Positions 53,226-62,355 of a stretch of DNA of 64,000 nt are shown one piece after another. The notes under the pieces were generated by a model. The model was not told the origin of the DNA. It was given only the letters and a program-made list of their open reading frames with translations, and ran no database searches. The DNA is from Zobellia uliginosa. GTDB lineage: Bacteria > Bacteroidota > Bacteroidia > Flavobacteriales > Flavobacteriaceae. The DNA is taken from assembly GCF_900156625.1 (NCBI RefSeq), contig NZ_FTOB01000001.1, forward strand, positions 806,001 through 870,000, in the 5' to 3' direction. How positions within the stretch are numbered: position 1 is the first letter of the stretch; every line of letters begins with the position of its first letter. Both the position numbers and the translations under genes were made by a program.

Positions 53226-55004
53226 ATGGGCGTAAATAAAAAAAAGGTCGTTTATCAGGTGTTTGCCAGGTTGTTCGGTAATACAAATACGAACAATAAA
53301 CCATGGGGTACGATTGAAGAGAACGGGGTAGGTAAATTTTCGGATTTCTCAAAAAAGGCCCTGCAAGAAATCAAAAACCTGGGTGTGACCCACATATGGT
53401 ACACCGGTGTGCCCCATCATGCCGTTATCAATGACTATACGGCCTATGGTATTTCAAACGATGACCCCGATGTGGTCAAGGGCAGGGCGGGTTCGCCCTA
53501 TGCCGTAAAAGATTACTACAACGTTAATCCCGATTTGGCGGATCGGCCCGAGAACAGGTTGCAAGAGTTCGTCGATTTGATAGACCGTACGCATCAATCG
53601 CAACTTAAAGTGATTATTGATATCGTGCCCAACCACGTGGCGCGAAATTATGAGGGAAAATCTACACCTGAAGGGCAAGAACCTTTTGGGGCCTCCGACG
53701 ATACTTCGGTAGAATACCACCGGGATAACAACTTTTATTACATTCCCGGCACGCCTTTTCAAGTGCCCGAATGGCGTGATGGTTATTTGCCCTTGGGCGG
53801 GGAAAAGCATAAAGGGGTCGATCATAAATTTTATGAAAATCCGGCAAAATGGACCGGTAACGGTTCGCGTTTGGCACAACCCGATTTTAACGATTGGTAC
53901 GAAACGGTCAAAATAAATTATGGCGTACGACCCGATGGTTCTTACGATTTTGAAGTTTTGCCCGATGATTTTGGGGCAAAAGACCATAAGGCCCATTATG
54001 CGTTTTGGCAAGAAAGGTCGGTACCCGACTCTTGGGTGAAATTCAAGGATATAGCCTTGTATTGGATAGATATGGGCGTAGACGGATTTCGTTATGACAT
54101 GGCGGAAATGGTGCCCGTAGAGTTTTGGAGCTATATGAACTCGAACATCAAGATGAAAAATCCAGAGGCCTTTTTGATGGCCGAAGTCTACAACCCCAAT
54201 GAATACCGCAATTATATTTTTAAGGGTAAGATGGACTACCTCTACGACAAGGTGGAGATGTACGATTCCTTAAAACACATCATGCAGGGCAACGGATGGA
54301 CAGACCATATCCCCGTAGTTAAAAACGGAACCAAGGATATTGAACATCACCTGTTGCATTTCTTGGAAAACCATGACGAGCAGCGTATTGCTTCCCCAGG
54401 GTTTGCAGGTGATGCCAGAAAGGGAAAGCCGGCCATGGTGGTGTCGGCAACGATGACCACGGCGCCTATCATGGTTTATTTCGGGCAGGAAGTAGGCGAG
54501 CCCGCCGCGGAAAAAGCGGGCTTTGGAGGGCCTACCCGAACTTCCATCTTCGATTATATCGGTGTACCCCATCATCAAAGGTGGTTGAACGATAAAAAGT
54601 TCGACGGTGGACAGCTTTCTGAAAGTGAGGCGGAATTACGCGATTTCTATCGGCGTTTGTTGACGTTTACGGTCACGAGTGATGCCTTGATGGGGGCGTA
54701 CCAAGACATTCATTTTTATAATAAAGACCATACCGAATATTATAACCACCACGTACTTTCCTATGTACGGTGGTCCGAAAACGAGAAGTTGATCATTATC
54801 TCTAATTTTGATGCCAACGATTGGTTCGGTTTTGAACTGAAACTTCCTGAAAATATAGTTCGCGAATGGCAATTGTCAGATGGCGAGCATACCATTGTAG
54901 ATTCGCTTTACGGCGTTGAAAAAACTTTAAGGGTAGAGAATGCCTTAGCCCAGGTGCGTATCGATATCGATCCGTTGGAATCCTTTATTTTCGTTGTAAA
55001 ATAA
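53226..55004 (+). CDS. GH13 alpha-amylase-family enzyme, cytoplasmic
   Basis: A 592-residue GH13 enzyme without a signal peptide. The four conserved regions are present: DIVPNH, GFRYDMAE with the nucleophile Asp, MAEVYNP with the acid/base Glu, and LENHDEQR with the transition-state Asp. An insert with Gly/Asp-rich loops (residues about 150-260) precedes the catalytic centre. It likely shortens imported maltodextrins to feed the GH65 phosphorylase, or acts as a glucosyl-transferring enzyme; the sequence does not fix which. It is coupled tightly to GH65 upstream (3 bp) and to the GDPD gene downstream (6 bp). Confidence 0.92.
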   Translation: MGVNKKKVVYQVFARLFGNTNTNNKPWGTIEENGVGKFSDFSKKALQEIKNLGVTHIWYTGVPHHAVINDYTAYGISNDDPDVVKGRAGSPYAVKDYYNVNPDLADRPENRLQEFVDLIDRTHQSQLKVIIDIVPNHVARNYEGKSTPEGQEPFGASDDTSVEYHRDNNFYYIPGTPFQVPEWRDGYLPLGGEKHKGVDHKFYENPAKWTGNGSRLAQPDFNDWYETVKINYGVRPDGSYDFEVLPDDFGAKDHKAHYAFWQERSVPDSWVKFKDIALYWIDMGVDGFRYDMAEMVPVEFWSYMNSNIKMKNPEAFLMAEVYNPNEYRNYIFKGKMDYLYDKVEMYDSLKHIMQGNGWTDHIPVVKNGTKDIEHHLLHFLENHDEQRIASPGFAGDARKGKPAMVVSATMTTAPIMVYFGQEVGEPAAEKAGFGGPTRTSIFDYIGVPHHQRWLNDKKFDGGQLSESEAELRDFYRRLLTFTVTSDALMGAYQDIHFYNKDHTEYYNHHVLSYVRWSENEKLIIISNFDANDWFGFELKLPENIVREWQLSDGEHTIVDSLYGVEKTLRVENALAQVRIDIDPLESFIFVVK

Positions 55005-55010
55005 TATATC

Positions 55011-55760
55011 ATGAATAAGTTGTCCGTTCTGGCTATCTTTTGTGTTTTAGTTGTATCGAGTTGTATGGAAAATAAAAAACCGCTTGTTATTGGTCACCGT
55101 GGGGCCATGGGGCATGAAACCGAGAATACCATAGCCTCTATTGAAAAAGCTATGGAAATGGGGGTAGATATGTTGGAAATTGATGTTTTCAAGATCAAAA
55201 GCGGTGAAATCGTAGTGTTTCACGACGATACCGTAGAGCGCTTGACCGATGGGGAGGGGGCAATAGAGAGTTATACCCTGGCCGAACTGAAAGCTTTGAC
55301 CCTAGAGGGCGGCCATAAGATACCTACCCTTCAAGAAGTCTTGGATGTTATGGGGGGAAGGACCCAGCTCAATATCGAGCTAAAAGGAAGAAACACCGCA
55401 ACCGATGTAAATACCATGATGGAAGCTGCTGTAAAGACGGGAAAATGGAAGTCGGACGATTTTATCATTTCCAGTTTTGAGTGGGATGAACTGCGGGCCA
55501 TGCGCGCGCTGAACACCAAGGTCCGTATCGCTATATTGACCGAAGGCGATCCCTTAGGTGGGCTTGTCATTGGTAAGGATTTGAATGCGGAAGCCATCAA
55601 TCCTAGTTTTAAACGGCTCACGGCCAAGAATACCCAAAAGATAAAGGAAGCAGGTTTCAAGATCTTCCCTTGGACGGTAAACGAACCCCAAGATATACTG
55701 CAAATGAAACGATTGGGCGTAGATGGTATCATTACCAATTATCCTGAACGTATAGAATAA
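55011..55760 (+). CDS. Glycerophosphodiester phosphodiesterase lipoprotein
   Basis: A 249-residue GDPD-family enzyme with a lipoprotein signal (VVSSC, Cys18). Active-site landmarks are GHRG (His29, Arg30), EIDV (Glu56, Asp58) and FHDD (His71). It should release glycerol-3-phosphate from glycerophosphodiesters in the periplasm. Its place 6 bp behind GH13 and overlapping the next gene by one base (TAATG) makes it part of the sugar operon, although a functional link is not obvious. Confidence 0.92.
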   Translation: MNKLSVLAIFCVLVVSSCMENKKPLVIGHRGAMGHETENTIASIEKAMEMGVDMLEIDVFKIKSGEIVVFHDDTVERLTDGEGAIESYTLAELKALTLEGGHKIPTLQEVLDVMGGRTQLNIELKGRNTATDVNTMMEAAVKTGKWKSDDFIISSFEWDELRAMRALNTKVRIAILTEGDPLGGLVIGKDLNAEAINPSFKRLTAKNTQKIKEAGFKIFPWTVNEPQDILQMKRLGVDGIITNYPERIE

Positions 55761-57046
55761 TGTTCGATATAATAGTCATAGGTGGTGGTGCAGCCGGGTT
55801 TTATACTGCAATACATGTAGCGGAGGCAAGGCCCCATTTGAAAATTGCGATTCTCGAGCGTGGTAAAGACGTTTTGGGCAAGGTGAAGGTTTCTGGCGGC
55901 GGCCGGTGCAATGTAACCCACGCCGAATTTGACCCAAGGGAACTGGTAAGGAACTACCCTAGGGGAGAGAAAGAACTTTTAGGTCCCTTCCATACCTATT
56001 GCAGTGGCGATACCGTAGCCTTTTTTGAGGAAAGGGGAATAAACCTAAAAATAGAACCTGACGGGCGTATGTTTCCTACCTCCGATTCATCGCAGACCAT
56101 TATCGATTGTTTTTTAGGGGAAGCGGCCCGTTTGGGTATTAAGGTTTTAAAACATAGTGCCGTTTCCGAAATTGAGTCCCTTCCCGCGGAAAATCATGAA
56201 ACGGCTTGGCGGATTACGACCATCAAGCATCAATATCAATGTAAAAAAGTAGTGGTCGCTACAGGAAGCAATCCCAAAATATGGAAACTTTTAAAAAACC
56301 TTGGCCACTCCCTAGTTCCTGCCGTACCTTCCTTGTTCACCTTCAATTGTAATGACAAGCGTATTTCCGGTATACCCGGGGTTAGTACTATGGCCGAGGT
56401 CGAGGTGTTCGAAAATCGGGTGTATCAGTCAAAGGTCACCACAAAACTGAAAAGTAACAACGGAAAATCGGCTATTTTGGTTTCCGATGGCCCCTTGCTA
56501 ATAACCCATTGGGGGCTGAGCGGACCTGCAATTTTAAAACTGTCGGCATGGGGAGCCCGTGTGTTGAACGAGATGGGGTACCGCTTTAAGATTCGGGTAA
56601 ATTGGTTGCCCGAATATAATTTTGAAGGTTTAATGGGCCTCTTCTCTGAAATCAAGGAAGTAGAGGCGAAAAAAACCGTTTTGCGTACCAAGGCGGTGGA
56701 AGTGCCCCGCCGTTTATGGACGAACCTAGTTAGGGCTTCCGATATTTCCGAAACCGATAAATGGGCCGATATCACCAAGAACCAATTGGAGAAGTTGGCC
56801 CGCCAGCTTACGGAATGTGAGTTGAAGATTGACGGAAAAAGTACCTTTAAAGAGGAGTTCGTTACGGCCGGGGGAATCGATTTGAAGGAAATCAATTTTA
56901 AAACCTACGAGAGTAAAAAATTACCTGGAATGTACTTTGCAGGTGAGGTTATCGATGTAGATGCCATAACAGGGGGCTTCAATTTTCAAAATGCATGGAC
57001 CGGGGGGTATATTGCCGCACAGGCCATCGCAAATGCTTTTAAATGA
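55760..57046 (+). CDS. HI0933-family NAD(P)/FAD-dependent oxidoreductase
   Basis: A 428-residue flavoprotein. The N-terminal dinucleotide-binding motif IGGGAAGFYTA is followed by the family signature KVSGGGRCNVTHAEF, and the C-terminal GGFNFQNAWTGGYIAAQ closes the FAD site. Family members include BaiN-like reductases; most are untested, so the substrate is unknown. It is cytoplasmic. The start codon overlaps the GDPD stop by one base and its end overlaps the DUF1697 start by four bases (ATGA). Confidence 0.9.
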   Translation: MFDIIVIGGGAAGFYTAIHVAEARPHLKIAILERGKDVLGKVKVSGGGRCNVTHAEFDPRELVRNYPRGEKELLGPFHTYCSGDTVAFFEERGINLKIEPDGRMFPTSDSSQTIIDCFLGEAARLGIKVLKHSAVSEIESLPAENHETAWRITTIKHQYQCKKVVVATGSNPKIWKLLKNLGHSLVPAVPSLFTFNCNDKRISGIPGVSTMAEVEVFENRVYQSKVTTKLKSNNGKSAILVSDGPLLITHWGLSGPAILKLSAWGARVLNEMGYRFKIRVNWLPEYNFEGLMGLFSEIKEVEAKKTVLRTKAVEVPRRLWTNLVRASDISETDKWADITKNQLEKLARQLTECELKIDGKSTFKEEFVTAGGIDLKEINFKTYESKKLPGMYFAGEVIDVDAITGGFNFQNAWTGGYIAAQAIANAFK

Positions 57047-57582
57047 AAGTATATATCGCTCTTTTAAGGGGAATAAACGTCGGTGGAAAGAAAAGGCTTC
57101 CTATGGCCGACTTGCGGGCCATGTTGAACGATAGGGGTTTTTCGAATGTAAAAACTTATATACAAAGCGGCAATGTGGTCTTCCAAAGTCATGAAGAAGA
57201 TACGGGCGCCCTAGAGGTTTCAATTGCGGAAGGCATCAAAAGTAGCTTTGGGTTTGAAGTATCCGTTCTCGTGAAAACGAAAAAGGAATTCGAAAACATA
57301 GTTATGGGCAATCCATTTACCGACTCAGGGTCTGTTTCAAGGAAACAAGTGTATTTCGTATTGTTGAAAAACCCACCCGAAAAAGAACGGTCGGCGACTT
57401 TTGGAAGGGAAACCTATGCCAACGAAGATTTTACAATTACCGATTATTGCGTGTACTTACTTTGTAAAGCCGGGTATGGTAAGGCAAAATTGAATAACAA
57501 TCGTATCGAAGGAAAATTAAAGGTTGAGGCTACTGCCCGTAATTACGGTACCATGGTCAAGTTGCTGGAAATGGTCCCGTAG
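57043..57582 (+). CDS. DUF1697 protein
   Basis: A 179-residue cytoplasmic protein with the DUF1697 N-terminus (YIALLRGINVGGKKRLPM) and the YIQSGNVVFQS segment typical of the family. The function is unknown. It is the last gene of the operon that begins near pgmB, coupled to the flavoprotein by a 4-base overlap. It converges with tspO across 7 bp, with no clear terminator between them. Confidence 0.88.
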   Translation: MKVYIALLRGINVGGKKRLPMADLRAMLNDRGFSNVKTYIQSGNVVFQSHEEDTGALEVSIAEGIKSSFGFEVSVLVKTKKEFENIVMGNPFTDSGSVSRKQVYFVLLKNPPEKERSATFGRETYANEDFTITDYCVYLLCKAGYGKAKLNNNRIEGKLKVEATARNYGTMVKLLEMVP

Positions 57583-57589
57583 GGCGATG

Positions 57590-58063
57590 CTAGTTGAGTT
57601 TCCAGAGTTTGTAGTTCAGAACGGTGGCAAAGCAAACCCACAAGAGGTAGGGTACGAGCAGCCAAGCGGCGGTTTTGCTCACCACCTTGAACCATTTTAT
57701 GGTCAAGGATAGTACAATGACCAGTGCGATAATTACGAGAAGGGCCCAAAGCGGTTCTTTTAATCCGAAGAAAACAATGCTCCAAGCGGCGTTGAGCAAT
57801 AACTGAAACCCGAAATGGTACAAAGCCGTCTTTACCCATAGGTGATAAAATCCCTTGGCCCAGACAATGCCGGCCGCCACTCCCATCATGATGTAAAGTA
57901 CTGTCCATACGGGGGCAAAAAGCCAACTGGGCGGGTTAAAACTCGGTTTGTTCAGCGTAGTGAACCAATCGTTTACCGAACTTTGGGTAGCGAAACTTGA
58001 TAAAAAGCCAATGGCCAGACAAATACTTATGGCATAGGTAATATAGAGGGCTTTCTTTTTCAA
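57590..58063 (-). CDS. tspO: TspO/MBR-family membrane protein
   Basis: A 157-residue protein with five membrane spans and TspO landmarks: NKPSFNPPSWLFAPVWTVLY in the first loop and a conserved LLLNAAWSIVFF near the middle. TspO proteins bind porphyrins and respond to stress; the bacterial role varies. The start is TTG at 58063: an in-frame TAG lies seven codons upstream and no ATG is available at the N-terminus. It diverges from mvaD across 92 bp. Confidence 0.9.
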   Translation of the reverse strand: MKKKALYITYAISICLAIGFLSSFATQSSVNDWFTTLNKPSFNPPSWLFAPVWTVLYIMMGVAAGIVWAKGFYHLWVKTALYHFGFQLLLNAAWSIVFFGLKEPLWALLVIIALVIVLSLTIKWFKVVSKTAAWLLVPYLLWVCFATVLNYKLWKLN

Positions 58064-58131
58064 AACGAGAAGCTTTAAGCTCTAAAGTAGTGATTTATTC
58101 TTTTGGCTATTCTAACATTTGATGTAAAAAC

Positions 58132-58139
58132 TATCTTTG
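58132..58139 (+). promoter_or_regulatory. Predicted -7 box (TATCTTTG) for mvaD
   Basis: Perfect TAnnTTTG, 16 bp before the mvaD start codon. It implies a leader of about ten nucleotides. Confidence 0.5.
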
Positions 58140-58155
58140 CACAAAATATTTCCCG

Positions 58156-59241
58156 ATGACCGTAAAAGAATTTATTCCTTCGCCCTATACTAAGTCCGTT
58201 GCATCTGGAAAAACAACGTACAAGTCTCCCAGTAACATTGCTTTGGTGAAATATTGGGGAAAAAAGGAAAACCAAATACCCGCTAACCCATCCATCAGCT
58301 TTACACTGAATGAATGTGCCACGGTAACGACCCTTTCATATAGAAAAGTCGATGGGCCAAACGATGCTTTTTCCTTTGAGGTTTCTTTGGACGGTAAGAA
58401 GGAGGAAGGCTTTAAGCCAAAAATCAAAACGTTTTTTGAACGGGTATACCCATATCTTCCGTTTTTGAAGGAATATCACTTTGAAATAGAAACCTCCAAT
58501 TCGTTTCCGCATAGCAGTGGTATTGCGTCTTCGGCTTCGGGTATGAGCGCATTGGCGCTTTGCCTTATGGAAATAGAGCGGAATTTAATCCCTGCCATGC
58601 CGGCCGAATTTTTCAATCGGAAGGCTTCTTTTTTGGCGCGGTTGGGTTCGGGAAGTGCCGCCCGCAGTATCAAAGGTAGTTTGGTGCAATGGGGCGAACA
58701 CGCGGGAACCGAGGGTAGTTCTGATCTGTACGGTATTGAATACCCATATAAAGTCCATTCGGTTTTTAATGATTATTGCGATACCATTCTTTTGGTCGAT
58801 AAGGGTCAAAAGCAGGTAAGTAGTACGGTAGGACATGATTTGATGCACGATCACCCGTTTTCAAAACAACGATTTGACCAAGCCCATGCAAACCTTTCGA
58901 AACTACGGTCTATTTTTGAGGGCGGTGATCTAGATGGATTTATAGGGCTTGTAGAAAGTGAGGCACTAACGCTTCACGCCATGATGATGACCAGTCGCCC
59001 CTACTTTATACTGATGAAACCGAATACCCTTGAGATCATCAATAGAATATGGGCTTACCGTGAGGCAACCAAGACCCATGTGTGTTTTACCTTAGATGCC
59101 GGGGCCAACGTTCACGTACTCTATCCTAAAAACGAAAAGGTCTTGGTGGAAGGGTTTATTGCCGATGAACTGGCGGGCTATTGTCAAAACGGACAGTTCA
59201 TTCACGACCATGTTGGAAGGGGTGCCCAAAAAATTAATTAA
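58156..59241 (+). CDS. mvaD: Diphosphomevalonate decarboxylase
   Basis: A 361-residue GHMP-family enzyme that converts mevalonate diphosphate to isopentenyl diphosphate with ATP. Landmarks are the N-terminal SPSNIALVKYWGKK, the phosphate-binding loop SGIASSASGMSAL, LGSGSAARSI and the C-terminal TLDAGANVHVLY. With mevalonate kinase 282 bp downstream it shows that this organism makes isoprenoids by the mevalonate route. It has a promoter box directly upstream and is followed by a long non-coding spacer. Confidence 0.95.
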   Translation: MTVKEFIPSPYTKSVASGKTTYKSPSNIALVKYWGKKENQIPANPSISFTLNECATVTTLSYRKVDGPNDAFSFEVSLDGKKEEGFKPKIKTFFERVYPYLPFLKEYHFEIETSNSFPHSSGIASSASGMSALALCLMEIERNLIPAMPAEFFNRKASFLARLGSGSAARSIKGSLVQWGEHAGTEGSSDLYGIEYPYKVHSVFNDYCDTILLVDKGQKQVSSTVGHDLMHDHPFSKQRFDQAHANLSKLRSIFEGGDLDGFIGLVESEALTLHAMMMTSRPYFILMKPNTLEIINRIWAYREATKTHVCFTLDAGANVHVLYPKNEKVLVEGFIADELAGYCQNGQFIHDHVGRGAQKIN

Positions 59242-59492
59242 AACTTCATAATTAAAAGCGGCGGTTGCCGTTAGTGCTTCAAGAAGTACGTACCGTTTTA
59301 ATCCATAGCGGAGGAAAAAACGTATATAGGGCATGTCTTTATTAAAAGCGGATAACCAATTGGGCCAGTGATAGGTAAGAATTGCTCTTTAGATTCGACT
59401 TATTGAAAGCAAGTTGTGGGTTTTAATAGATAAAATTGTAGCTTTAATCGTGTTGTGGGGCAGAATTATAGAAGCATCAAAGGGATATTTCG

Positions 59493-59500
59493 TATTTTTG
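59493..59500 (+). promoter_or_regulatory. Predicted -7 box (TATTTTTG) for the mevalonate kinase operon
   Basis: Perfect TAnnTTTG, 23 bp before the start codon at 59524, at the end of a 282-bp spacer that contains no other recognisable element except a repeated ATTAAAAGCGG (59251 and 59341). Confidence 0.45.
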
Positions 59501-59523
59501 CAGCATATCTAATCAACTAGATA

Positions 59524-60462
59524 ATGAAAGGACCATTGTTTTATTCTAAAATACTTCTCTTCGGGGAATATGGGATCATCAAAGATTCGAAAGGACTTTC
59601 TATTCCCTATAATTTTTTTAAGGGAGCTTTGAAGACCGATGAAAATCCGTCGGATACAGCTAGGAAATCCAACGCAAGCCTTCGTGAGTATGTGGGCTAT
59701 CTTGAAATGGTGCATAAAAACAGTCCTGATTTGGTTTCTTTTGATTTTGATGCGCTGAAAGCCGATGTGGCCAGAGGTATGTATTTTGATAGTTCTATTC
59801 CGCAAGGTTATGGTGTAGGCAGTAGTGGTGCGCTCGTGGCGGCCATTTACGATAAATATGCGCAAGATAAGATTACGGTTTTAGAGAACCTGACAAGGGA
59901 GAAGTTGTTGAGGTTAAAAGAGATTTTTGGTAAAATGGAGTCCTTTTTCCACGGAAAATCTTCAGGCCTTGATCCTTTGAACAGCTATTTGAGTATTCCT
60001 ATCCTGATCAACTCAAGAGACAATATCGAATCAACGAGTATACCTACCCAAAACCCTCAGGGCAAGGGTGCCGTATTCTTGTTGGATAGTGGGTCAACGG
60101 GCGAAACCGCGCCCATGGTCCAAATCTTTATGGAAAAGATGAAGCAAGAGGGTTTTCGCAATATGCTCAAAGACCAGTTCATCAAACACACCGATGCCTG
60201 CGTAGAAGATTTTGTAAGCGGTAACGTAAAATCACTTTTTGGCAACCTGAAGCAATTGTCTCATGTTGTACTCGATAATTTTAAGCCTATGATACCTGTT
60301 AAATTCCATGACTTATGGAAAAAAGGTATAGAGACCAACGACTACTACCTCAAACTTTGTGGTTCTGGTGGCGGTGGTTACATCCTAGGTTTTGCACAAG
60401 ATTTGGAAAAAGCAAAAAAAGCATTGAAAGGCTATAATTTGGAAGTGGTCTACAACTTCTAA
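59524..60462 (+). CDS. Mevalonate kinase-type GHMP kinase
   Basis: A 312-residue GHMP kinase. The N-terminal KILLFGEYGIIKDSKGLSIP, the ATP loop PQGYGVGSSGALVAA and the C-terminal LCGSGGGGYILGF are the three GHMP motifs. Similarity and the company of mvaD make mevalonate the likely substrate. Phosphomevalonate kinase is a weaker alternative. It starts an apparent operon with the UbiA prenyltransferase (12 bp) and nitrilase genes. Confidence 0.9.
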   Translation: MKGPLFYSKILLFGEYGIIKDSKGLSIPYNFFKGALKTDENPSDTARKSNASLREYVGYLEMVHKNSPDLVSFDFDALKADVARGMYFDSSIPQGYGVGSSGALVAAIYDKYAQDKITVLENLTREKLLRLKEIFGKMESFFHGKSSGLDPLNSYLSIPILINSRDNIESTSIPTQNPQGKGAVFLLDSGSTGETAPMVQIFMEKMKQEGFRNMLKDQFIKHTDACVEDFVSGNVKSLFGNLKQLSHVVLDNFKPMIPVKFHDLWKKGIETNDYYLKLCGSGGGGYILGFAQDLEKAKKALKGYNLEVVYNF

Positions 60463-60474
60463 AAAGACATACAC

Positions 60475-61380
60475 ATGCTTAGTAGAAAACATAGGCTTTT
60501 ACTATTAAAGGTATTTGGTCTGTTTTCTGTGGTACGCGGCTACAATATCTTAATGGTCATTTTAGCCCAATATTTGGCGTCCATTTACATATTGGCCCAC
60601 CAATTACCGGTTCGTGAGGTAATTTTTGACCTAAACCTTTTTCTTATTGTCGTATCATCGGCCTTGATCATTGCCGGAGGTTATATCATCAACAATTTTT
60701 ACGATGCCGAAAAAGACTTGATCAACAAGCCGAGAAAGAGCATGATCGACCGGTTTATCAGTCAGCAGTTCAAGCTCAGTACTTACTTTATCCTTAACTT
60801 CTTGGCGGTCATAGCGGCAAGCTATGTTTCGTTTAAGGCCGTGTTTTTCTTTTCGGCCTATATTTTTGGCATTTGGCTGTATTCGCATAAGTTGAAGCGA
60901 CTGCCGTTTGTAGGCAATTTTGTTTCCGCAACCTTGGCCATTGCACCCTTTTTTGCGGTATTTGTCTATTACAAGAATTTTGAAACGGTCATATTCGTAC
61001 ACGCCATGTTCTTGTTCCTCCTCATTTTGGCCCGTGAGATGATAAAAGATCTTGAAAATATAAAAGGGGACTTGGTACACAACTATAAGACCATTCCTAT
61101 TTTATACGGGGGAAAGGTTTCTAAGATACTTATTTCGATTTTGATCTTGCTCACCTTGATCCCTTCCCTGTTATTGATCCTTAAGTTTGATGTAGGGTAT
61201 ATGAATTACTACTTTATGGCCTGTGTGCTACTTTTGATCTTGTTCTTGGTGTTGTTGGTTAGGTCGCAATCAAAGAAAGATTATGTGTGGTTGCACAACA
61301 TTCTTAAACTGATTATCATCGTAGGTGTTTTTAGCATTCTATTGATAGATGTAGACCTGGTATTAAATAGGATTTTATAA
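60475..61380 (+). CDS. UbiA-family prenyltransferase (geranylgeranylglycerol-phosphate geranylgeranyltransferase-like)
   Basis: A 301-residue integral membrane protein with about eight or nine spans. The two Asp-rich motifs of UbiA enzymes are present: NNFYDAEKDLINKP near residue 75 and DLENIKGD near residue 195. It transfers a prenyl group to an acceptor; Bacteroidota members of this branch are usually annotated as geranylgeranylglycerol-phosphate geranylgeranyltransferase, which I cannot verify here. It lies behind mevalonate kinase, so it uses that pathway's product. The stop codon overlaps the next start (TAATG). Confidence 0.88.
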   Translation: MLSRKHRLLLLKVFGLFSVVRGYNILMVILAQYLASIYILAHQLPVREVIFDLNLFLIVVSSALIIAGGYIINNFYDAEKDLINKPRKSMIDRFISQQFKLSTYFILNFLAVIAASYVSFKAVFFFSAYIFGIWLYSHKLKRLPFVGNFVSATLAIAPFFAVFVYYKNFETVIFVHAMFLFLLILAREMIKDLENIKGDLVHNYKTIPILYGGKVSKILISILILLTLIPSLLLILKFDVGYMNYYFMACVLLLILFLVLLVRSQSKKDYVWLHNILKLIIIVGVFSILLIDVDLVLNRIL

Positions 61381-62330
61381 TGGAAAATATACTGAAAGTG
61401 GCCATGGCCCAAATCGCTCCGGTGTGGTTGGACAAGGAAGCGACGCTTAAAAAAATAGAGGCTTGCATTCAGGAAGCCGCGGTTGAAAAAGCCGAGCTTG
61501 TGGTTTTTGGTGAAGCCCTTTTGCCCGGTTATCCGTTCTGGTTGGCCTTGACCGATGGTGCCGCTTGGGACACCAAGGTGAATAAAGAATTGCATGCCCA
61601 CTACGCCCGCAATGCCGTACAGATTGAAACGGGCGAACTTGATTCGGTATGTAAACTGGCGCAAGAGAACAAGATGGCCGTTTATCTGGGAATGATAGAA
61701 AGGGCCCGGAATAGAGGAGGGCACAGTTTGTACTGTTCCTTGGTATACATTGATGCAAATGGTAAAATCAGGTCGGTACACCGTAAATTGCAGCCGACTT
61801 ATGACGAACGTCTGACGTGGGCGCCGGGTGATGGAAACGGACTTCAGGTTCATCCCCTAAAGGAATTTACCGTTGGAGGACTCAACTGTTGGGAGAACTG
61901 GATGCCATTGCCGAGAACCGCCCTTTACGGCCAGGGAGAAAATTTACATATTGCCGTTTGGCCAGGGAGCGATCACAATACAAGGGATATTACACGTTTT
62001 ATAGCACGCGAGTCCCGCAGTTTTGTAGTTTCTGTTTCTTCGTTGATGAAAAGGGAAGATTTTCCTGAAACGACCCCGCATTTATCTGAAATATTAAAAA
62101 AAGCACCCGAAGTGATGGCTAATGGCGGGTCGTGTATAGCGGGTCCTGATGGGGAATGGTTGGTTGAGCCTGTGATAGATAGGGAAGGCCTGTTGTATCA
62201 CAACCTTGATTTTAACAGGGTTTACGAAGAACGCCAAAATTTTGATCCCGTAGGGCACTATTCAAGACCGGATGTAACGAAGCTTACCGTAAATCGGGAG
62301 CGTCAATCTACCGTAGAGTTCAAAGATTAA
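61380..62330 (+). CDS. Nitrilase-superfamily carbon-nitrogen hydrolase
   Basis: A 316-residue hydrolase with the intact Glu-Lys-Cys triad: Glu45 (FGEALLPGYPFW), Lys136 (HRKLQPTYDERLTW) and Cys170 (LNCWENWMPL). The GYPFW and CWEN contexts point to the true nitrilase branch rather than amidases. Substrate unknown; aromatic or aliphatic nitriles are likely. It is translationally coupled to the prenyltransferase by a one-base overlap, although no biochemical reason for that pairing is evident. Confidence 0.92.
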   Translation: MENILKVAMAQIAPVWLDKEATLKKIEACIQEAAVEKAELVVFGEALLPGYPFWLALTDGAAWDTKVNKELHAHYARNAVQIETGELDSVCKLAQENKMAVYLGMIERARNRGGHSLYCSLVYIDANGKIRSVHRKLQPTYDERLTWAPGDGNGLQVHPLKEFTVGGLNCWENWMPLPRTALYGQGENLHIAVWPGSDHNTRDITRFIARESRSFVVSVSSLMKREDFPETTPHLSEILKKAPEVMANGGSCIAGPDGEWLVEPVIDREGLLYHNLDFNRVYEERQNFDPVGHYSRPDVTKLTVNRERQSTVEFKD

Positions 62331-62333
62331 AGC

Positions 62334-62341
62334 TACCTTTG
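62334..62341 (+). promoter_or_regulatory. Predicted -7 box (TACCTTTG) for the RluB-like gene
   Basis: Perfect TAnnTTTG in the 25-bp gap, 14 bp before the start codon. The gene may thus have its own promoter. Confidence 0.45.
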
Positions 62342-62355
62342 CATAAATTATAGAT

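Noticed and set aside
59251-59351. Repeated ATTAAAAGCGG in the mvaD-mevalonate kinase spacer
   Set aside because: Two 11-bp copies 90 bp apart without further structure, ORF or RNA fold; too weak to call.
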